From: Candidatus Xiphinematobacter sp.
GTDB lineage: Bacteria > Verrucomicrobiota > Verrucomicrobiia > Chthoniobacterales > Xiphinematobacteraceae
NCBI GenBank assembly: GCA_016766635.1
Contig: CP068473.1
Span: forward strand, 616,673 to 680,672
Direction of reading: 5' to 3'
Length of the DNA stretch: 64,000 bases
Positions within the stretch are counted from its first letter, which is position 1. Each line of letters starts with the position of its first letter. The notes under the pieces were generated by a model. The model worked only from the letters and a program-made list of their open reading frames with translations. It ran no database searches and was not told the DNA's origin. The position numbers and the translations under genes were made by a program. This document shows positions 9,291 through 18,162 of the stretch, one piece after another.

Positions 9291-10433
9291 TTAAGTTTTG
9301 GGGCTCTTTTCGATGGTTGCCTCAACCTGTTTTTCGGAGCGGTCACGCAGGATTTTTATAGAGACTTTCTGGCCTACCTGAGTTTCAGTAACAAGGTTTC
9401 TTAGGCTGACGCCATCGTACACATTCTTCCCATCAAAGCTAATAATGATATCTCCAGGTCTAATTCCTGCTTGCTTTGCAGGAGAGCCCTGAAGAACTCT
9501 GTAAATGAAGACTCCATGGTGCCCAGGGGGCATGCCGAGGGATGCCGACAGAGAGGCAGTCAATGGAGCAGTAAGAACACCCAACCAAGTGTGGACCACG
9601 CGTCCATGCGCTCTAATATCGTTAAAAACGCGCCTTACCGTGTTAGAGGGGATAGCAAAGCTTATTCCCTGCCAGCCTCCCTTGTCGGAAAGAATTGAGT
9701 TGTTAATAGCAATGATTCTTCCATCCAGGTCAATCAATGGACCTCCAGAATTTCCCGGGTTAATGGCAGCATCGGTCTGGAAAAACTCGTTTACTGTTTC
9801 GCTAAAACCGCGCCGGCCTTTAGCACTAATAATTCCCTGCGTAACGGTCTCCTGAAGACCGTAAGGGTTTCCTACAGCAATAACTGCCTGTCCGACTCTC
9901 ACCTCATCTGAATTTCCTAACTCTAGGGGAATAAAGCCGGCGCCTCTTACTTTAAGAATCGCCAAATCGGTAAAAGGATCAGTTCCTAAAACCTTTGCTG
10001 AGAGAATTCTTCCGTCATTAAGGTGGACTCGGACAACTAAGGCCCCTCCAATGACATGCAGATTAGTTACAATATGACCTTCTTGGGATACCATTACCCC
10101 AGAACCAAGTTGAGGAGGAAGTTCAACCAACGTGGTAACCCCAAAAAACTTACTAAAACTGTCGTTAAAGACAGCTGCCTGCTGGACGGCGGTGATGCTT
10201 ACAACTGACGGCATCACGCGCTCCACCAGTTTAGTAAATTCGTGGTCAATTTCAGAGAGAATTGGGAGTTTACCGGCAGGAGTTGTCTTATTTAGAGAAG
10301 TCCAAGACGGAGATTGCGATGGAAGTCGAAAAGATGCAAACGCGCGTGTTTGCACGTCCCAACGCGGGGAACTACCCGCGGCTGAAAGTGAAACAGCAAG
10401 TATAAAGGCCAAGCAATTCAGAAAACCTCTCAT
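9291..10433 (-). CDS. degQ: Periplasmic serine protease, DegQ/HtrA type, one PDZ domain
   Basis: Trypsin-like periplasmic protease/chaperone for misfolded envelope proteins. I start it at the ATG at 10433, which opens a signal peptide (MRGFLNCLAFILAVSLSAAG); the frame extends upstream to 10499 but that part lacks export features. In this numbering the catalytic triad is H126 (TNLHVIGG), D156 (DPFTDLAIL) and S229 (GNSGGPL). A single PDZ domain follows (about 285-375, GVFIYRVLQGSPAKQAGIRPGDII), where E. coli DegP and DegQ have two, so a DegS-like arrangement is also possible. It stands alone between a tRNA and the ribosomal protein pair. A link to the outer-membrane genes of this window is inference. 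Confidence 0.9.
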   Translation of the reverse strand: MRGFLNCLAFILAVSLSAAGSSPRWDVQTRAFASFRLPSQSPSWTSLNKTTPAGKLPILSEIDHEFTKLVERVMPSVVSITAVQQAAVFNDSFSKFFGVTTLVELPPQLGSGVMVSQEGHIVTNLHVIGGALVVRVHLNDGRILSAKVLGTDPFTDLAILKVRGAGFIPLELGNSDEVRVGQAVIAVGNPYGLQETVTQGIISAKGRRGFSETVNEFFQTDAAINPGNSGGPLIDLDGRIIAINNSILSDKGGWQGISFAIPSNTVRRVFNDIRAHGRVVHTWLGVLTAPLTASLSASLGMPPGHHGVFIYRVLQGSPAKQAGIRPGDIIISFDGKNVYDGVSLRNLVTETQVGQKVSIKILRDRSEKQVEATIEKSPKT

Positions 10434-10911
10434 AAAACAGGACCCAACAGCCGTTCTGGCACACGGTGTACTCTTCTGCCAACTGCTACACCAGCTCATG
10501 CAATGTGGGAACCCCCCTCTTTCTAATAAAAAAGGTTGTCCAAAAAGTGAGCCCAGTCAATATGCTTGCTTTGCTTATAGCGCACCCAGTTTTCTTTCAT
10601 AGTCTAGTTGAGATTTATCCCGGAGGGATGCGCGACTATAATCAACAACAATCTAGCTCCCCCGATATCCAAAAGGCTTCCCCCCGATTGCCAAAATAGG
10701 GAGAGAGGGGCTGTATATAAAAAGGGGGGGCCTTTTTCACCCCAGGGAAAAGCACGTGCCAAGTCCGGGGGGCTTTTGCTGCTAACAATTGGAAATTCCA
10801 AGAAGTCTAAGAAACACGCTCTTTGCGATGGTTCAAAAAAATAAATTGTTAGCCTATTGACATGTAGGACATTTCCCTACTACCGTCTTCCGTCTCTGCT
10901 TTGTACTTCGA
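10434..10911. other. Intergenic region between degQ and rplM
   Basis: A divergent 478-bp gap without a supportable gene. It contains a G7 run within a short inverted repeat (AAAAAGG at 10719-10725, CCTTTTT at 10731-10737). A TTGACA hexamer at 10857-10862 could be a -35 element for rplM-rpsI, though no good -10 follows at standard spacing. The rest is low-information, homopolymer-rich sequence. Confidence 0.5.
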
Positions 10912-11334
10912 ATGAGTACGTATTCTGCCAAAACTGGGGAAATAAAACGTAAATGGTGGGTAATCGATGCTGAGAGTCAGCGTCTGGGGCACGTTGCTGT
11001 TAAAGCGGCCAGTCTGCTCCGAGGCAAACACAAAGTTGCTTTTACTCCCCATGTAGATACGGGGGATTTTGTTATCGTAATCAACGCGGAGAAGATCCAG
11101 ATAGGTGGAAGGAAGGAAACTGCTAAGACTTATACGAGCTTCTCTGGATATGTTGGGGGACATAAGTCGCGCTCTTTTCGCGATTACAGGAAACGCCGTC
11201 CGGAATTTCTTATTGAGCATGCTGTTAGGGGGATGCTCCCACATAATCGTTTGGGACGCAGTGTCTATCGCAAACTAAAAGTCTACCGGGGACGCTTACA
11301 CCCCCATGCTGCACAAGGTCCAGAACCCCTCTAA
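10912..11334 (+). CDS. rplM: 50S ribosomal protein L13
   Basis: Large-subunit ribosomal protein, an early assembly protein binding 23S rRNA. Recognised by KRKWWVIDAESQRLGHVA at the N-terminus, the GDFVIVINAEKI segment, and the family signature VRGMLPHNRLGRSVYRKLKVY. The 140 residues match the usual length. It is followed 15 bp later by rpsI, the standard L13-S9 pair of bacteria, and the two should be co-transcribed from the gap upstream. Confidence 0.98.
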   Translation: MSTYSAKTGEIKRKWWVIDAESQRLGHVAVKAASLLRGKHKVAFTPHVDTGDFVIVINAEKIQIGGRKETAKTYTSFSGYVGGHKSRSFRDYRKRRPEFLIEHAVRGMLPHNRLGRSVYRKLKVYRGRLHPHAAQGPEPL

Positions 11335-11349
11335 ACAACCACCTTTTGC

Positions 11350-11748
11350 ATGCCTAATAATTCAACCTCCTCCACCTCCACGGGGCGTCGCAAGACTGCT
11401 GTTGCACATCTCCAGATCAAACCAGGGAAAGGCGTCATTAAAGTTAATGACAAGGACTTTGTGGAGTATTTCCCCAGTATCTCAATGCAAAATGAGGTCC
11501 TGCGCCCACTGGAGCTGGTACGTTCTATGCACACCTTCGACCTTACAGTTAAAACCAAAGGGGGAGGGATTGCGGGGCAGGCAGGCGCCTTGCGCCTAGC
11601 TATTTCCCGCGCCCTCATTCTCACAGACGCTTCCTTTCGACCAATCCTAAAAAAGGAAGGTATGCTCACCCGTGATCCTCGCATGAAAGAACGTAAAAAG
11701 ACAGGACAACCCGGAGCTCGTAGGCGTTTCCAGTTCTCCAAGCGTTAG
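11350..11748 (+). CDS. rpsI: 30S ribosomal protein S9
   Basis: Small-subunit protein whose C-terminal tail reaches the decoding centre and contacts P-site tRNA. Visible features are GRRKTAVAHLQIKPGKG at the N-terminus, GGGIAGQAGALRLAISRAL in the middle, and the invariant C-terminal ending QFSKR. At 132 residues it is full length. The final codons and stop are duplicated by a 12-bp tandem repeat (11738-11761), but the first stop is used, so the protein is unaffected. Confidence 0.98.
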   Translation: MPNNSTSSTSTGRRKTAVAHLQIKPGKGVIKVNDKDFVEYFPSISMQNEVLRPLELVRSMHTFDLTVKTKGGGIAGQAGALRLAISRALILTDASFRPILKKEGMLTRDPRMKERKKTGQPGARRRFQFSKR

Positions 11749-11761
11749 CCCAAGCGTTAGC
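11738..11761. repeat. 12-bp perfect tandem duplication over the rpsI stop
   Basis: CCAAGCGTTAGC occurs at 11738-11749 and again at 11750-11761. The unit contains the last codons (SKR-stop) of rpsI, so a second in-frame stop lies 12 bp after the first. Confidence 0.95.
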
Positions 11762-11764
11762 ACG

Positions 11765-11797
11765 TGCGGAGGTGTTGTCTCCCTCGCTTGTTTTTTG
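11765..11797 (+). terminator. Weak candidate terminator after rpsI
   Basis: A short GGAG...CTCC stem is followed a few bases later by TTGTTTTTTGG. The stem is only four pairs with a possible bulged extension, so this is a guess based on position and the T run. Confidence 0.3.
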
Positions 11798-11825
11798 GTT
11801 TTCCCCTTTTGAATAGCTCCCCCTC

Positions 11826-13055
11826 TCATTGCAAGTGGGAAGGAGAGAGGTCGGTGGCCGAAGGAGGAGGCTTCTTTTGAGGAAAGGTCACCGCCAAACA
11901 AAAGGCAATAAAGGAGAGAGAAGCGCCCACCCAGATTGGGATACGCCCATACTGTGCTGGTGTATCCCATCCTACGAGCGCCATGGCTATAAGCGGCCCT
12001 AAAAATCTCCCCAAACTTCCAGATGCCTGCATTAGGCCAATGACTCTTCCCTGAATTTGAGGGCTAGAGCAGCGCGAGGCAAGCCCGTTTAGCGTAGGTG
12101 TGACTAGGCCATTCCCTAGGGCAATAAGGACAAGTACCCCCAAGATGGACGCAAAATTACTGCAGAAAGGAAGTAAGAAAAGCCCACTAGCCAAGATGAG
12201 GGAACCTGTAGCAGCTAATTGTTTTTCGACAAGCCTTTGCAGAAGATGGCGCAATAACCATCCCTGAATCAGGATACCTAGTACTCCAACGTAGGTTAGC
12301 AAATACCCAGTTTGACTGACTCCGTAACCCAGCCGCTTCGCGTTAAATAACGCAAACAGACTGGTCATCATAGCGAATCCGGAAATAGATGCCAGGTAAG
12401 CAACAAGGATAGTGCTAATAAGGACGCTTTGACTGCCCACAAATACCTCTGCAAGGGAAGTTCTCTTGGAGGATTGTGCTCGGCGGTCCGTGGAGAGGGT
12501 TTCTGGGAAGAAAATGGCGATGAAGAATGCGTTACAAAGGGCGAGTGCCGCCGCAAAATAGAAAGGAGCGCAAGATGCAATGCATGCACTTAGTACTCCG
12601 CCCAATGCAGGCCCCAGGACAAACCCAAGTCCGAACGCTGCCCCAACCAACCCCATAGATTTCGAGCGTTGGTCAGGGGTAGTAATATCAGCGATACAGG
12701 CCTGTACAGTAGCAATATTCCCCCCACTAGCTCCAGCAATAACCCGCGCCAAAAAAAGCATCCACAATTTTGTTGCCGCACCCATAATAATAAATCCAAG
12801 GGCCGTACAGATCATGCTGAGAAAAAGAACTGGCTTACGACCTACTTGGTCGGAGAGCTTCCCAATAAGGGGCGCCATCACCAATTGTACTAGAGAAAAC
12901 ATCCCTAACAACCATCCCAGCTGCAAAGAGCTCGCCTGAAACCTCCCTCCTTCGGCATATAGGGGGAGCACGGGTATGACAATACCGAACCCAATCATGT
13001 CGATTAGTATGGTAAAGAGAACAATTCCTAGCGTGAAGTGGGAAATCTTTTTCAA
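11826..13055 (-). CDS. MFS transporter, TetA/TCR-like drug:proton antiporter family
   Basis: A 409-residue inner-membrane protein with about twelve hydrophobic segments. The first helix carries DMIGFGIVIPVLP. The loop between helices 2 and 3 has the MFS motif A GKLSDQVGRKPVLFLS. GASGGNIATVQACIAD and GAAFGLGFVLGPALGG match the drug-antiporter motif region of the tetracycline/multidrug exporters. The substrate cannot be inferred; in a host-restricted bacterium it may export metabolites as well as toxins. It converges on rpsI, and no partner gene lies beside it. Confidence 0.85.
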   Translation of the reverse strand: MKKISHFTLGIVLFTILIDMIGFGIVIPVLPLYAEGGRFQASSLQLGWLLGMFSLVQLVMAPLIGKLSDQVGRKPVLFLSMICTALGFIIMGAATKLWMLFLARVIAGASGGNIATVQACIADITTPDQRSKSMGLVGAAFGLGFVLGPALGGVLSACIASCAPFYFAAALALCNAFFIAIFFPETLSTDRRAQSSKRTSLAEVFVGSQSVLISTILVAYLASISGFAMMTSLFALFNAKRLGYGVSQTGYLLTYVGVLGILIQGWLLRHLLQRLVEKQLAATGSLILASGLFLLPFCSNFASILGVLVLIALGNGLVTPTLNGLASRCSSPQIQGRVIGLMQASGSLGRFLGPLIAMALVGWDTPAQYGRIPIWVGASLSFIAFCLAVTFPQKKPPPSATDLSPSHLQ

Positions 13056-13493
13056 AGCAAAGGCGGGCCATTCAACATAATGCGTGATTTCCTATCAAGC
13101 ATGTTTTCCTATACGAAAGTATGCGGAAAAGTTAGACAAACACCAGCATACCATTCCAGGAGACAAAATAGGAAGTAGCTAAGGGGCTTACTGTTACGTA
13201 ACTTTTTCTGTAAGCCTCTATTGGCCAACTGGACTGGTGATAGCCAGAGATAGTTAGATGTACAATGCCAGGGTCTTTGCATAGCGTGAGGCTACTCACT
13301 ATCGATTCTTCTGAAAGTCTCCAGGCGTACCTCACGATTTTATCGGGATTAAGCTTGTTCTTCTTGGGAGTAGATGCCTGTACCCATCAGTCTAGTTGGT
13401 ATTCCTCCCTTACCAGTAAGGGGCTTTACCAAAGAAAATCCCGTAAAATATATGTGTCGCATAGCAAGCAGCATTAAAAGGCTGAAATAGCAC
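13056..13493. other. Intergenic region between MFS gene and rhomboid gene
   Basis: A 438-bp stretch upstream of the MFS gene and downstream of the rhomboid gene. Short open frames exist on both strands, but none resembles a known protein or has a convincing ribosome-binding site. I see no RNA gene. It may be decayed coding sequence. Confidence 0.45.
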
Positions 13494-14117
13494 TCACTTC
13501 CTTTGGAAAGCTACCATCTTCTTGATCCAGAAGCGCGTGGTGAGAAATCCAAAAATACATCCACTCGCATGGGCAAGATGTCCAATTCCTGGAAATAAAC
13601 CCATTATCGCAAACGCTAGCGAAACGAAGACAATTCCCCAGCCCAAAAGTCTCGCCGGTAGTTTTATGGGAATGAAGAAAAAGAATACTGCAGTAATATA
13701 ATGCCGCGCGTGGAGGGTACAGAAGCCCATAAGTACTGAACACACTGCCGCCGAAGCTCCCAGTATTTCTGCCTCTGAATCCCGCAAGATAAGTTGTGTT
13801 AACCCGCCTACGGCTCCACCTACTAAGTAGAGAATTAAAAACCGTCGCAACCCCAATCTTGCCTCTACAATCTCCCCAGTAACCCATAGAGGCAGCATGT
13901 TTGCCAAAAGATGGAATGGAGCCGCATGAATAAACTGGTAAGTAAGTATCTGCCAGGCTGCTCCACAAAGGACGCTTCTTGAGTTCAGCCCAAACCACTT
14001 TTCCACAAATACTTGTCCAGAACAAGGAAGCAGATAGAGTACCAAAAAGATGGCGGTGTTCACGCAAACCAGCACTGTTCTGATGTCTATTTTCTTTCCC
14101 GTATCTGTCCACTTCAT
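13494..14117 (-). CDS. Rhomboid family intramembrane serine protease
   Basis: A 207-residue polytopic membrane protein that would cleave substrates within the membrane. The family pattern is visible: FIHAAPFHLLANMLPLW (the H and N of the oxyanion region), GASAAV with candidate catalytic S122, and GHLAHASGCIFG with candidate catalytic H183. The classical GxSG is GASA here, a substitution to note but still leaving the serine. Six hydrophobic segments can be counted. A second open frame on the same strand (13474-14112) is a shadow. No substrate is suggested by the neighbours. Confidence 0.85.
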   Translation of the reverse strand: MKWTDTGKKIDIRTVLVCVNTAIFLVLYLLPCSGQVFVEKWFGLNSRSVLCGAAWQILTYQFIHAAPFHLLANMLPLWVTGEIVEARLGLRRFLILYLVGGAVGGLTQLILRDSEAEILGASAAVCSVLMGFCTLHARHYITAVFFFFIPIKLPARLLGWGIVFVSLAFAIMGLFPGIGHLAHASGCIFGFLTTRFWIKKMVAFQRK

Positions 14118-14804
14118 GGTCTCAAATTAGAATTGCCTTGGTTCTTAATAGTTCTTAGCAGTAGTTGGATTCTCAAAATCTAGTCCTCTTACTCTTAATC
14201 CTATTACTTGTCTCAGTAAGGAAATAATGCATGCACCTCACCCATAACAGGTGAGGGATATAAGGTGTCATGAAGGTAGCAGCTACACAACAGGCCTTTC
14301 CCGCATTACCTCTCCAGTCCATACTTAGGGGAATAGTTTTTCCTCCTTTTTTATGTGGGAGAGACTTGACTGGGGAGCTCAGTCAGTGCCCCTCTGTATC
14401 TTTCTGAGTTCCACTAGATACCCCGCCACAGGGAGAGCTGACACCCATGAATAGAGAGAGGGGAATATGTGACGCGTAAGCACAGTAGCTTCTTCTTCAC
14501 AGCGGTAAAGAGCCGAGAGACCCTCCTTGAAACAAGCTTGGTGCTTTTTCCGCGAGGGAGCAGGAACTTAGGCCCCGCGTGTTTGCATTGCCGATTTTCC
14601 TAGAGGTCTGTTTTTTTATCCTGGGAATTGACAGGGGAAGATGTGTGCCACTAAATATAACGATCCCCACGCTCTAAGCATTGGCCCGCACCATGCGCCA
14701 GTACCAAGTACCGGTGGAAGGTCAAGGAGATACCGCACTCCTTCCAAGCTATTGTTATTCCCACCCAATTGTTTTTTCATCCTTTACCTTCTATTCTTCT
14801 TTTT
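14118..14804. other. 687-bp intergenic region between rhomboid and rsmD genes
   Basis: The longest non-coding stretch of the window, between divergent genes. It contains a perfect 7-bp hairpin (14236-14256) and several purine-rich stretches. No open frame resembles a protein. I looked for the conserved cores of tmRNA, RNase P RNA, SRP RNA and 6S RNA and saw none. An unrecognised small RNA or a decayed gene is possible. Confidence 0.5.
14236..14256. other. Perfect 7-bp inverted repeat
   Basis: CCTCACC at 14236-14242 pairs with GGTGAGG at 14250-14256 across a 7-nt loop. No T run follows on either strand, so it does not look like an intrinsic terminator. It lies about 120 bp upstream of the rhomboid gene start and could be an operator or part of a transcript leader. 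Confidence 0.5.
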
Positions 14805-15383
14805 ATGCGTGTCATTGCAGGATCAGCAGGAAGTATTAGATTCCAGGCAATTCCTAGGGGTGTACGTCCTACGACGGCTCGAATACGCGAGGCGATTTTT
14901 TCTAGCCTAGGTGATGCTGTTATTGGTGCCCGTGTCTTAGATCTTTTTGCTGGAGTCGGAACGCTTGGAATTGAGGCGCTTAGCCGAGGCGCAGCCTCCG
15001 CCGTCCTCGTAGAACACGCAGAACGCTGTTCAAAATGCATACGACACAATTTAATGAGAACCAGACTTTCCGCTGTTGTTCAAACTGTGGACGTTTTTCG
15101 ATTTATTAATTTCCATACAGAATGCGATAGCTTTGATCTGGTCTTTGCAGACCCTCCCTACGCCAGAAGTACCATGGATGGGCAAGATCCCGCTTCTCGA
15201 CTTTGTGGCTCTCGATCTCTCATCCAAGCTATTTCTCCTCCAGGGATTTTTGTGCTAGAGGCGTTTCGAAAATTCCACCTCCCGAAAAATTGTAGCTGGA
15301 CTCCACTAAAAGAAAAAAGCTTGAACGGAACAGCTATCTTATTCCTAACTAGATCCAATGATCTGGAGCCGATTTCTTTATAA
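14805..15383 (+). CDS. rsmD: 16S rRNA (guanine966-N2)-methyltransferase
   Basis: SAM-dependent methyltransferase acting on 16S rRNA in the small subunit. I use the ATG at 14805 (MRVIAGSAGS), since family members start at this RIIAG-type motif; an upstream TTG at 14769 would only add a hydrophobic stub. The SAM motif VLDLFAGVGTLGIEALSRGA and the catalytic DPPY (ADPPYAR) are both present. At 192 residues it is normal length. It overlaps waaA by 26 bp. RsmD is often found next to coaD, which is not here. Confidence 0.92.
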   Translation: MRVIAGSAGSIRFQAIPRGVRPTTARIREAIFSSLGDAVIGARVLDLFAGVGTLGIEALSRGAASAVLVEHAERCSKCIRHNLMRTRLSAVVQTVDVFRFINFHTECDSFDLVFADPPYARSTMDGQDPASRLCGSRSLIQAISPPGIFVLEAFRKFHLPKNCSWTPLKEKSLNGTAILFLTRSNDLEPISL

Positions 15384-16692
15384 TCTCGCCCTCCCGGTTT
15401 TTTTGGCAGTCTTCCTGCCACGACTGCTTGTACAGTTCCTAGGGAGAAGAAAATGCGGACACCGGTTCGGCCAGAGACTCGCTATCTATTCGAGGGCCGT
15501 ACGGGCTCGCTTGACTACACCACACCCCCGGATTTGGATCCATGCCGTCAGTGTGGGAGAGGTGCTTACTGCCCTAAAGCTCATCCGTTGCATGGAAGGA
15601 GAAACCCCTAGACACCACTTCACCCTCTCTACCACCACTGCCACGGGCTTTACATTAGCAGAAAGAGAAAAAAGCAGGACGACCGAGGTTATTTATAACC
15701 CCATTGACTTCTTTACAACGGTGCGACGAGCTGTTTGCCTGATCCGTCCTCGGCAACTCATTCTTGTTGAATCAGAAATATGGCCCAATCTTATCTGGGA
15801 AGCGAAGCAGTATGGAGCGACTATCGCACTCATTAACGCCAGAATCTCTCCTCGATCGGAGAGACGCTGTCTCTTCTTCCAATCTGCCGTCAAGCCGATT
15901 CTCCATGCGCTTGATGTTGTATGTGTGCAAAATCCCTCGGACATCCTCAGGTGGGAAAAAATTGGTGTCCATTCAACACAAATCCACCTCACGGGGAGCA
16001 TTAAATTCGACGATGCAAGGGCAGCTCGTCGCCCACCAGTAGACCTTCGCCCGCTGCTTTTATCTGTTGGTTGCCCCAAAAATGCCCTTGTTCTACTTGG
16101 CGGGAGCACACATGCTGGAGAAGAAAAAATCTTGGGGCGAGCTTTTCTTGCTATTCAACAGGTTATTCCCAATACTTTTCTTCTCATTGCTCCTCGCCAT
16201 ATAGAACGCTCTAGGGGAGTCTTAAAAGACCTTTTTAACTGTGGCTTGTACCCTACATTGCGTAGTACTAGGTTATTCCCTCTAGGCAGGATCAATTGCC
16301 TAGTCCTAGATTCTATTGGAGAACTTCGAGATTGGTATTCATGTGCCCATGCCGTCTTCATTGGAAAAAGCCTCACGGCCCGCGGTGGACAAAACCCTGC
16401 CGAAGCCATTACAGCCAGGAAGCCAATCACCTTTGGTCCCCATATGGAAAATTTTAGCGCTCTTACTCAGGAACTTCTCTCAATAGGAGGGGCTGTGACC
16501 AGCCATAATGAGCGAGAATTACAGAGCAACCTCCTACGAATGCTTAGTGACCCTACCTGGGCAAATGCACTCTGCAAAAATGCTATAGAATGCTTGAGGC
16601 GTCACCATGGAGCTACAGAGCGTACAAGACAAGTCCTATGCAAAATTCGACCCAGATTTCAAAATTCCTCTGAAAGAAATTATAGAGCCTGA
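15358..16692 (+). CDS. waaA: 3-deoxy-D-manno-octulosonic acid (Kdo) transferase
   Basis: Inner-membrane-associated glycosyltransferase that adds Kdo from CMP-Kdo to lipid IVA, essential for the LPS core. The N-terminal hydrophobic anchor and the family pattern IWIHAVSVGEV are followed by TTTATGFTLA, LVESEIWPNLIWEAKQYGATIALINARIS and HLTGSIKFD. The C-terminal GT-B half has FIGKSLTARGGQNPAEA, the nucleotide-sugar site. The length of 444 residues is usual. The start overlaps rsmD. Together with lpxD, lpxK and the LpxL-WaaF fusion it shows that this organism makes lipid A and an inner core. Confidence 0.95.
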   Translation: MIWSRFLYNLALPVFLAVFLPRLLVQFLGRRKCGHRFGQRLAIYSRAVRARLTTPHPRIWIHAVSVGEVLTALKLIRCMEGETPRHHFTLSTTTATGFTLAEREKSRTTEVIYNPIDFFTTVRRAVCLIRPRQLILVESEIWPNLIWEAKQYGATIALINARISPRSERRCLFFQSAVKPILHALDVVCVQNPSDILRWEKIGVHSTQIHLTGSIKFDDARAARRPPVDLRPLLLSVGCPKNALVLLGGSTHAGEEKILGRAFLAIQQVIPNTFLLIAPRHIERSRGVLKDLFNCGLYPTLRSTRLFPLGRINCLVLDSIGELRDWYSCAHAVFIGKSLTARGGQNPAEAITARKPITFGPHMENFSALTQELLSIGGAVTSHNERELQSNLLRMLSDPTWANALCKNAIECLRRHHGATERTRQVLCKIRPRFQNSSERNYRA

Positions 16693-16895
16693 TTAACCAT
16701 CAGCCCAGTCACCCAGACCCTTTGTTGAAAAACATATTTGTGGACTTGTGGAGCAAAAAGAGCCATTTATTCACCCTATGAGTGGCTGTAAGCTGGATTT
16801 CGGCAAGATGGAACAGCTGCTGTAATGCTCCTGTCGGAAAAGGAGGATGCCTGGTTCACCCTCCTTACCTCAGCTTGATTTTCCGCCGTGCCCTT

Positions 16896-17483
16896 ATGTC
16901 CCGCATCGCTAAAATAGAGCGCTCTACTAGAGAGACTCAGTTGCGCTTGGTTCTGGACGTCGACGGCGGAGGAAATCAGGGGATCGCCACTGGAATCCCT
17001 TTTTTCGACCACATGTTGGACCTTTTCGCCTTTCATGGTCTTTTCGGTTTAGAGATTGTAGCCGAAGGAGACATGGCTGTAGACCTTCATCATACGGTAG
17101 AAGATATAGGGATTACGTTGGGAGCAGCATTTGCCCAAGCACTCGGAAGTAAGAGTGGGCTTGTGCGTTACGGATGCAGCTACATTCCTATGGACGAAGC
17201 GCTCGTAAGGTCAGTCGTAGACATTAGTGGGCGCTCTCTTTTGGTCTACCATGCTCCATTGGAAGTAGAAGGTATTGGCTCCTTCTCGTTCCAGCTTGTA
17301 GAAGAATTTCTCCGAGCTTTCTCTACTCATGCAGCTCTCACCCTCCACGTGGAAGTCCTCTGTGGTCGCAATTCTCATCACATGGCAGAGGGTATTTTTA
17401 AGTCTCTAGCGCGCGCACTTTCCGCCGCTACTAGCCTTAATCCAGATATGCTTGGCATCCCAAGTACCAAGGGTCTAGTATGA
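16896..17483 (+). CDS. hisB: Imidazoleglycerol-phosphate dehydratase
   Basis: Sixth step of histidine synthesis (IGP to imidazole-acetol phosphate), using bound Mn2+. I use the ATG at 16896 (MSRIAKIERSTRETQL); this gives 195 residues, the normal length of the stand-alone enzyme. The upstream part of the frame (from 16782) has no family similarity. Metal-binding histidine motifs are visible: FFDHMLDLFAFHG, DLHHTVEDIGI and GRNSHHMAEGIFKS. It is the first gene of a hisB-hisH-hisA run with 13 bp to hisH. Confidence 0.96.
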   Translation: MSRIAKIERSTRETQLRLVLDVDGGGNQGIATGIPFFDHMLDLFAFHGLFGLEIVAEGDMAVDLHHTVEDIGITLGAAFAQALGSKSGLVRYGCSYIPMDEALVRSVVDISGRSLLVYHAPLEVEGIGSFSFQLVEEFLRAFSTHAALTLHVEVLCGRNSHHMAEGIFKSLARALSAATSLNPDMLGIPSTKGLV

Positions 17484-17496
17484 AACGACGTTTCCA

Positions 17497-18162
17497 ATGA
17501 AGCGGGGCATCACTGTAGGTTTGGTAGACTATGGGAGCAGCAACTTACGCAGTGTGCGAAAGGCACTAGAGGTTTGTGGAGCTGCAGTGCACCTGGTTGA
17601 TCAACCCGTGGCCTTTGACTCTACTCAGTGGAGTGCCTTGGTGGTACCGGGGGTAGGCTCTTTTGGACATTGTGTGCAAAGCCTGCGCACAAAAAAGCTG
17701 TGGCTTCCCATCCTCCGTTGGATCGAGATGGGCCACCCGTATCTCGGAATCTGCTTGGGCTATCACCTCCTCTTTGAGTCTAGTGAGGAGTCGCCAGAAA
17801 CAAAAGGATTTGGCTTATTAGCTGGACGTGTTGTCTCCTTCCCCAGGTGGAAGGTCAAGGTTCCCCATGTAGGGTGGAATGAGTTGACTGTAAGACAACC
17901 TGTCCTTTTCGATGGAATCGAACTCCCCGTAAGCGTCTATTTCATACATTCCTACTACCCCATTCCCCAGGACTCTGAAGTTATTTCCTCCGAGTGCGAG
18001 TATGGGGTACGCTTTGCCGCCAGTATTACAAAGGGTCGGGTAGTGGCTACTCAGTTCCATCCGGAAAAGAGCCAGTCTGCGGGGCTCCGATTCATCGCTA
18101 ATTTTCTCCACTCTCTCCAGCCTATCTCGCTCCCAGCTTATGCTACTTCTTCCAGCAATTGA
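17497..18162 (+). CDS. hisH: Imidazole glycerol phosphate synthase, glutamine amidotransferase subunit
   Basis: Class I glutaminase that feeds ammonia to HisF for making IGP and AICAR. It starts GITVGLVDYGSSNLRSVRKAL. The oxyanion segment VVPGVGSFGHC is followed by the nucleophile C86 in YLGICLGYHLLFESSEES, and the His-Glu pair lies in TQFHPEKSQSAGL. At 221 residues it is slightly longer than average. The partner gene hisF is not in this window. It overlaps hisA by 23 bp, suggesting tight co-expression. Confidence 0.95.
   Translation: MKRGITVGLVDYGSSNLRSVRKALEVCGAAVHLVDQPVAFDSTQWSALVVPGVGSFGHCVQSLRTKKLWLPILRWIEMGHPYLGICLGYHLLFESSEESPETKGFGLLAGRVVSFPRWKVKVPHVGWNELTVRQPVLFDGIELPVSVYFIHSYYPIPQDSEVISSECEYGVRFAASITKGRVVATQFHPEKSQSAGLRFIANFLHSLQPISLPAYATSSSN

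Noticed and set aside
10719-10737. AAAAAGG...CCTTTTT inverted repeat as an intrinsic terminator
   Set aside because: No gene ends here; both neighbours are divergent and start elsewhere. The stem is mostly A:T around a G-run, so it is probably a homopolymer coincidence.
13474-14112. Long alternative minus-strand frame over the rhomboid gene
   Set aside because: The rhomboid frame has all the membrane and catalytic motifs; this one is a +1-shifted shadow with random composition.
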